DNA from: Phyllobacteriaceae bacterium UBA1940
Lineage (GTDB): Bacteria; Pseudomonadota; Alphaproteobacteria; Rhizobiales; Rhizobiaceae
Assembly (NCBI GenBank): GCA_002336975.1
Contig: DDFA01000097.1
Location: forward strand, 1-18,583
DNA length: 18,583 nt
Reading direction: 5' to 3'
Shown here: positions 14,238 through 18,583 of the stretch, piece by piece
How the letters are laid out: the number at the start of each line of letters is the position of its first letter
Position numbering within the stretch: the first letter of the stretch is position 1
Made by a program: the position numbers and the translations under genes
Notes under the pieces: model-generated
The model's database searches: none
Told to the model about the DNA's origin: nothing
Seen by the model: the letters and a program-made list of their open reading frames with translations, nothing else

Positions 14238-14609
14238 TCAGGCGTCGCCAAGATACGACTTGATCGTTTCTATAAACTTAGGAACCGAGATCGGCTTCGA
14301 AATATAGGCCTGGCAGCCGCCCTGCCTGATCCGTTCCTCGTCGCCTTTCATGGCGAACGCCGTCACCGCGATCACCGGGATCGGCCGCAGGTCGTCATCG
14401 TCCTTGAGCCATTTGGTGACTTCCAGGCCCGACACCTCCGGCAGTTGAATGTCCATCAGGATCAGGTCGGGCCGGTGTTCGCGCGCCAGATCCAGGGCTT
14501 CGAGGCCGTTTCGGGTCCGCACCGTCTCGTAACCGGTCGCCTCGATCAGGTCGCGGAAGAGCTTCATGTTGAGCTCGTTGTCCTCGACAATCATAACCTT
14601 TTTGGCCAT
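14238..14609 (-). CDS. divK: Single-domain response regulator DivK
   Basis: 123-residue stand-alone receiver domain. It shows the acidic pair E9/D10, phospho-acceptor D53 in [16 protein letters not shown]83-region VIAVTAFAM and the KPIS lysine motif near the C-terminus. No output domain is present. In alphaproteobacteria DivK is phosphorylated by DivJ/PleC-type kinases and modulates DivL and CckA, and so CtrA activity; this role is inferred from family and from its place directly before pleD. It is divergent from the DUF3572 gene with 180 nt between. The start at 14609 is preceded by GGGGAACGGG, a usable purine-rich site. Confidence 0.96.
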   Translation of the reverse strand: MAKKVMIVEDNELNMKLFRDLIEATGYETVRTRNGLEALDLAREHRPDLILMDIQLPEVSGLEVTKWLKDDDDLRPIPVIAVTAFAMKGDEERIRQGGCQAYISKPISVPKFIETIKSYLGDA

Positions 14610-14741
14610 GCGCCCGTTCCCCAGCCCTCGCCGTCGCGAAGCCCGCCTGCCCCAGCCGGCGTGATTCTCTGCGAATTCTAACCCAAATTCATTGAGGAAC
14701 GGAAAACCGCACTTGCAAGTCCCAGGCGCCGCCGATCGCCC

Positions 14742-14770
14742 TTGTGCGCACCGGCCGCATCTTCCATAAG
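14742..14770 (+). promoter_or_regulatory. Candidate promoter for the DUF3572/HAD pair
   Basis: TTGTGC (14742-14747) and CATAAG (14765-14770) are spaced 17 bp upstream of the DUF3572 start. Match to consensus is partial in both boxes, and the leader would be very short (about 13 nt), so this is tentative. Confidence 0.28.
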
Positions 14771-14789
14771 CGCCGCAGGAAAGGCTGGC

Positions 14790-15101
14790 ATGATCGACAA
14801 CCGCAAATCGACACCGATCGGGCGAGAGGCCGCCGAGGCTCTGGCGATACAGACGCTTGGCTTCATCGCCTCGGACCCGGCGCTGCTGCCGCGCTTCCTG
14901 GCGATCACCGGCATTGACGCCGGCCAGATCAGGGCGGCGGCGATGCAGCCGGGATTTTTAGCCGGCGTGATCGAGTTCGTGCTGGCGCATGAACCGACGC
15001 TTATGGCGTTCGCCGAGCAGGCGGGCGTCGATCCCGCCGATGTCGGTCGCGCCCGCCAGGCGCTGCCATTGGGCGACGACAGTCATGAGAGGTCAGTGTG
15101 A
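14790..15101 (+). CDS. DUF3572 family protein
   Basis: 103-residue protein matching the alphaproteobacterial DUF3572 pattern: [19 protein letters not shown], the [17 protein letters not shown] motif, then [19 protein letters not shown] and [13 protein letters not shown]. It appears all-helical, soluble and acidic, with no signal peptide or membrane segment. The family has no established function. AGGAAAGG at 14777-14784 is well placed for the ATG at 14790. Its stop codon overlaps the GTG start of the HAD-like gene (GTGA), suggesting coupled translation and perhaps a shared task. Confidence 0.9.
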   Translation: MIDNRKSTPIGREAAEALAIQTLGFIASDPALLPRFLAITGIDAGQIRAAAMQPGFLAGVIEFVLAHEPTLMAFAEQAGVDPADVGRARQALPLGDDSHERSV

Positions 15102-15751
15102 GCGACGATCCAGAAACGCTGCGCCAGATCGAAGAACTGTCGCAAGACGACCGGCCCCTGCTCGTGCTCGACGTCGACGACGTGCTGCTGGAATTCGTCA
15201 GGCCGTTCCCGAAATTTCTCGAGAAGCGGGGTTTCCACCTCGCCCTCGACAGTTTCCGGCTGTTCGGCAATGTCACCGAGAAGGCCGGCGGCCGCACGCT
15301 CGAGCCGCAGGAAGTGACCGTCCTGGTCGATGATTTCTTCGGCGAGCAGGCGCATTGGCAGGCGGTTACCGAGGGCGCAGCCGATGCGCTGGCGCATTTC
15401 GGCGACCGCGCGGAGATCATCCTGCTCACCATGATGCCGCACCGGCACCGCGACGCCCGCCGTCTGCATCTCGAAGCTCTGGGCATGACCTATCCGCTGC
15501 TGACGACCGAAATGGCCAAGGGACCCGCGATCAGGCGCCTGCGCGGCGACAGAGGACGGCCGGTCGCCTTTGTCGACGACCAGCCGCGCAACCTGGCCTC
15601 GGCTCTGGAACACGTGCCCGACGCTCACCTGATCCATCTGATGGCGGACAATTCGCTGCGAAAGATGCTGCCCGAGCCGCCCGGCGGCGCTCACGTCGTC
15701 GAAGACTGGCGGGAGGCGACGCCGATCATCGCCAGGGTGCTCGGCATCTGA
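15098..15751 (+). CDS. HAD-superfamily hydrolase-like protein
   Basis: 217-residue protein with all four HAD motifs. Motif I is LLVLDVDDVLL with nucleophile D25 and D27; motif II is IILLTMMP with T111; motif III is K141 in TEMAKGPAI; motif IV is VAFVDDQPRNL with D160/D161. A helical cap-like insert lies between motifs I and II (about 40-95). The residues needed for phosphotransfer appear intact, so it may be a phosphatase of unknown substrate. The start is GTG (15098-15100), overlapping the DUF3572 stop; no ATG gives a better start. Located 69 bp upstream of dinB, but dinB has its own promoter signals, so a common pathway is not implied. Confidence 0.88.
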   Translation: MSDDPETLRQIEELSQDDRPLLVLDVDDVLLEFVRPFPKFLEKRGFHLALDSFRLFGNVTEKAGGRTLEPQEVTVLVDDFFGEQAHWQAVTEGAADALAHFGDRAEIILLTMMPHRHRDARRLHLEALGMTYPLLTTEMAKGPAIRRLRGDRGRPVAFVDDQPRNLASALEHVPDAHLIHLMADNSLRKMLPEPPGGAHVVEDWREATPIIARVLGI

Positions 15752-15762
15752 CACGATGCGCC

Positions 15763-15812
15763 TTGCTGGCGCGGGACCGCTCGCGTAGGATGGCCGCGTT
15801 CCACTTCCGTTC
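15763..15812 (+). promoter_or_regulatory. dinB promoter with overlapping LexA (SOS) box
   Basis: TTGCTG (15763-15768), a 17-bp spacer and TAGGAT (15786-15791) form a promoter with its predicted start near 15798. Exactly there lies GTTCCACTTCCGTTC (15798-15812), a perfect GTTC-N7-GTTC, the LexA operator of alphaproteobacteria. The dinB ATG is at 15821, giving a leader of only about 23 nt without an obvious Shine-Dalgarno. Confidence 0.8.
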
Positions 15813-15820
15813 ACACACAG

Positions 15821-17137
15821 ATGCAGCCCGCCAACGATCCGACGTCAGGCTTTTGCCGCGACTGTCTGGCCCGCCAGCAAAGGGCCGGACGACGCTGCGA
15901 ACGATGCGGCAGCCCGCGCCGCGCTGCCCATCCCGAACTCTACGCCCTGTCGCTCGCCCATATCGACTGCGACGCGTTTTACGCATCCGTCGAAAAGCGC
16001 GACCGGCCTGAACTGCGCGACAGGCCGGTGATTATCGGCGGCGGCAGGCGCGGCGTCGTCTCCACCGCCTGCTACATCGCCCGCATCAGCGGCGTGCGTT
16101 CGGCCATGCCGATGTTCAAGGCGCTCGAAGCCTGCCCCGACGCGGTGGTGATCAAACCCGACATGGAAAAATACGTTCGGGTCGGGCGCGAGGTGCGCAC
16201 GATGATGCAGGCGCTGACGCCACTGGTCGAACCGATCTCGATCGACGAGGCGTTTCTCGACCTGTCGGGCACCGAGCGGCTGCACGGCATGCCGCCCGCC
16301 GAAACGCTGGCGCGGTTTTCCCGGCAGGTCGAAACCGACATTGGCAATACCGTGTCGGTCGGCCTCTCCTACTGCAAGTTCCTCGCCAAGGTGGCGTCCG
16401 ACATCGACAAGCCGCGCGGCTTTTCGGTGATCGGCGAGGCCGAGGCCGTCTCATTCCTCAAGGACCAGCCGGTGACGCTGATCTGGGGCGTCGGCAAGGC
16501 GTTCGCCGCGACGCTGCAGGGCGACGGCATCCGCGCCATCGGCCAATTGCAGACGATGGAACTGGCGGACCTGATGCGCCGCTACGGCTCGATGGGGTCG
16601 CGGCTCTATCATCTGGCGCGCGGTCAGGACGAGCGCACGGTGCATGTCGAGCGCGAGGCCAAGAGCGTATCGGCGGAAACTACCTTCAACGAGGACCTGT
16701 CGACGGCGGCCGATCTGGCGCCGATCCTGCGGGCGCTGTCGGAAAAAGTCTCGGCGCGGCTGAAGAAATCCGGCATCGCAGGCCGCACCGTGGTGCTGAA
16801 GCTCAAGTCGGCCGATTTCAGGATCCGCACCCGCAACCGCCAGCTGGCCGATCCGACCCGTCTGGCCGACAAGATCTTTTCGATTGGCCGCGAAATGCTG
16901 GCGAAGGAAACCACCGGCGTCAGATACCGGCTGATCGGTATCGGCGTCTCCGACCTGACCGATGACGGCAAGGCCGACCCGCCGGACCTGGTCGACGTGC
17001 AGGCTGCCAAGCGCGCCAGGGCAGAGGTCGCGGTCGACGCGCTGCGCGGCAAGTTCGGCCGCCTGGCGGTGGAAACCGGCTATACGTTCGGCAAGGGCCG
17101 CAACGCCCATCCGCCCGAAACGCCGGATGACGAGTGA
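15821..17137 (+). CDS. dinB: DNA polymerase IV (Y-family, DinB) with N-terminal zinc-ribbon-like segment
   Basis: 438-residue translesion polymerase. Catalytic residues are D49 and D51 in [13 protein letters not shown] and D142/E143 in [12 protein letters not shown]. Other family motifs are KPVIIGGG-like [38 protein letters not shown] and the helix-hairpin-helix segment [18 protein letters not shown]. The little-finger domain follows ([11 protein letters not shown], about 285-400). An extra N-terminal stretch carries C12, C15, C26 and C29 (FCRDC and CERCG), a probable zinc ribbon not present in E. coli DinB (351 aa) but which I recall in rhizobial DinB proteins. A LexA box right before the start indicates SOS induction. 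dnaE1 follows 108 nt later in the same frame. Confidence 0.95.
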   Translation: MQPANDPTSGFCRDCLARQQRAGRRCERCGSPRRAAHPELYALSLAHIDCDAFYASVEKRDRPELRDRPVIIGGGRRGVVSTACYIARISGVRSAMPMFKALEACPDAVVIKPDMEKYVRVGREVRTMMQALTPLVEPISIDEAFLDLSGTERLHGMPPAETLARFSRQVETDIGNTVSVGLSYCKFLAKVASDIDKPRGFSVIGEAEAVSFLKDQPVTLIWGVGKAFAATLQGDGIRAIGQLQTMELADLMRRYGSMGSRLYHLARGQDERTVHVEREAKSVSAETTFNEDLSTAADLAPILRALSEKVSARLKKSGIAGRTVVLKLKSADFRIRTRNRQLADPTRLADKIFSIGREMLAKETTGVRYRLIGIGVSDLTDDGKADPPDLVDVQAAKRARAEVAVDALRGKFGRLAVETGYTFGKGRNAHPPETPDDE

Positions 17138-17245
17138 CGATGGGCGCGGCCGCGGGGAAAGCGGGGACGCTTCGCCAAAACGGCTGGACGCGAACGGGCC
17201 GGTCCCGGACAATGGACGGCGAGTCGGACAGCGGCGAGCGAGACA

Positions 17246-18583
17246 TTGGCTGACAGGGACACGATCAAGGACCCGCTGCGGCGGGAGGCGGCGGCTATCG
17301 AGGCGCGCGGACCGGCGCCGGCGCGCCCGTTCGTTCATCTGCGGGTGCATTCGGCCTATTCGCTGCTCGAAGGCGCCCTGCCCCTGAAAAAGATCGTCGG
17401 CCACGCGGTCAAGGACGCGATGGCGGCGATCGCGGTGACCGACACCAACAATCTGTTCGGCGCGCTGGAATTCGCCCAATACGCCTCCAAGGACGGAGTG
17501 CAGCCGATCATCGGCTGCCAGGTCGACGTGATGTTCGAGGACGCGGCGGCTGACCAGCCGGCATTGCGCGCGCCCGGCCAGCAGCGCGGCCAGACCTTTC
17601 CGCTGGTGCTGCTCGCCGCCACCGAGACCGGCTACGCCAATCTGGTGCGGCTGGTTTCGCGCGCCTATCTCGACAACCCGGCAGAAATCGGCGTGCAGGT
17701 GCGGCTCGACTGGCTGCGCGAACTGGCTCCAGGCGTCATCTGCCTCACCGGCGGCGAACGCGGACCGGTCGGCGCGGCGCTCAAGGCCGAACGGACCGAC
17801 GTCGCCGGAGAACGGCTGTCGCAACTGTCGGCCATTTTCGGCGACCGACTATATGTCGAGCTGCAGCGCCCCGTCGGCTACGACCGCCAGGTGGAAGGCG
17901 CGACGGTGGCGCTGGCGTACGATTTCAGGCTTCCGCTGGTGGCCACCAACGAAGCGTTCTTCCTCGCCCGCGACGACTACGACGCCCATGACGCGCTGAT
18001 GGCGATCGCCGAAGGGTCCGTCGTCGCCGTCGACGAGCGGCGCAGGCTGACGCCCGACCACTATCTGCGCAGCCAGGCAGAAATGTGCGACCTGTTCGCC
18101 GACCTGCCCGAGGCGATCGACAACACGATCGAGATCGCCATGCGCTGCGGCTATTATCCCGCCAACCGCAACCCTATCCTGCCACGCTTCACTACTGGCG
18201 CGTCCGATGATCCGGCGGCCGCCGAAAAGGCCGAGGCCGACGAGTTGCGCCGCCAGGCGCGCGAAGGGCTGGAGATGCGGCTGGCGACCGTCGGCGGCAC
18301 GCCCGGCTACACGTTCGAACAATATTCCGAACGGCTCGAATTCGAGATCGGCGTCATCGAGCGGATGAAATATCCGGGCTATTTCCTGATCGTGTCGGAC
18401 TTCATCAAATGGGCCAAGGCGCAGGGCATTCCCGTTGGGCCCGGCCGCGGTTCAGGCGCCGGCTCGCTGGTCGCCTGGGTGCTGACCATCACCGATGTCG
18501 ACCCGCTGCGCTTCTCGCTGCTGTTCGAGCGCTTCCTCAATCCCGACCGCGTGTCGATGCCCGACTTCGACATCGACTTCTGC
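17246..18583 (+). CDS. dnaE1: DNA polymerase III subunit alpha, N-terminal 446 residues (3' end off window)
   Basis: Replicative C-family polymerase. The PHP domain starts at [16 protein letters not shown] (H31, H35) and continues with [16 protein letters not shown] and [10 protein letters not shown]. The polymerase core shows [18 protein letters not shown], the [14 protein letters not shown] motif from about residue 398, and, at the window edge, PDFDIDFC with the first two catalytic aspartates (D442 and D444, equivalent to E. coli D401/D403). The third Asp, the tau-binding and OB regions are outside the window. The start is taken as TTG 17246 (then [13 protein letters not shown]), because the in-frame stretch between the dinB stop and this codon holds no ATG, GTG or other TTG and the next ATG is inside the PHP domain. 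No separate promoter is evident. Confidence 0.93.
   Translation, partial: MADRDTIKDPLRREAAAIEARGPAPARPFVHLRVHSAYSLLEGALPLKKIVGHAVKDAMAAIAVTDTNNLFGALEFAQYASKDGVQPIIGCQVDVMFEDAAADQPALRAPGQQRGQTFPLVLLAATETGYANLVRLVSRAYLDNPAEIGVQVRLDWLRELAPGVICLTGGERGPVGAALKAERTDVAGERLSQLSAIFGDRLYVELQRPVGYDRQVEGATVALAYDFRLPLVATNEAFFLARDDYDAHDALMAIAEGSVVAVDERRRLTPDHYLRSQAEMCDLFADLPEAIDNTIEIAMRCGYYPANRNPILPRFTTGASDDPAAAEKAEADELRRQAREGLEMRLATVGGTPGYTFEQYSERLEFEIGVIERMKYPGYFLIVSDFIKWAKAQGIPVGPGRGSGAGSLVAWVLTITDVDPLRFSLLFERFLNPDRVSMPDFDIDFC

Noticed and set aside
14217..14242. Intrinsic terminator between divK and pleD
   Set aside because: There is an inverted repeat but no U-tract, and the genes have a conserved operon order; better read as a translational element.
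16451..17824. Minus-strand open frame spanning the dinB/dnaE1 junction
   Set aside because: Antisense shadow of two recognised polymerases; no motif seen.
1..18583. CRISPR array, phage or insertion sequence
   Set aside because: No regularly spaced repeats, transposase, integrase or terminal inverted repeats were seen on reading through the window.

Overview
The window is GC-rich chromosomal DNA from an alphaproteobacterium, most likely Hyphomicrobiales (Rhizobiales) in or near Phyllobacteriaceae/Mesorhizobium. The evidence is a PopZ-family polar organiser, a DivK-PleD pair, a zinc-independent 55-aa L33, DUF983 and DUF3572 proteins, and an alphaproteobacterial LexA box (GTTC-N7-GTTC) before dinB. 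It looks like core genome: I saw no insertion sequence, integrase, prophage, CRISPR array or obvious composition island.

Left block, minus strand (1-5182): valS (3' part off the window), popZ, tolC, pcm, tRNA-Cys(GCA) and a small one-helix membrane protein. tRNA-Asn(GUU) follows on the plus strand (5364-5438). A small unrecognised minus-strand gene (5448-5732) sits between that tRNA and topA.

Central block, plus strand (5962-12406): topA, rnr, a DUF983 membrane protein and a NUDIX hydrolase are packed like an operon (2-nt gap, 0-nt gap, then a 4-nt ATGA overlap). Next comes rpmG, with its own plausible promoter and a strong intrinsic terminator. About 380 bp after that terminator holds no convincing gene.

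Right block: divK then pleD on the minus strand (14609 to 12835), separated by 32 nt that can fold over the pleD ribosome binding site. Divergently, a DUF3572 protein and a HAD-fold protein overlap by GTGA. They are followed by dinB, with a promoter and LexA box, and by the 5' part of dnaE1, which runs off the right edge just after its PDFDIDF catalytic motif.

Together the genes cover translation (valS, two tRNAs, rpmG), DNA topology, repair and replication (topA, dinB, dnaE1), RNA decay (rnr), envelope export (tolC), protein repair (pcm) and alphaproteobacterial polarity and cell-cycle control (popZ, divK, pleD). No clearly novel multi-gene system is visible. The best leads are the SOS architecture at dinB, the dinB/dnaE1 junction, the divK/pleD coupling hairpin, and two or three small genes of unknown function.
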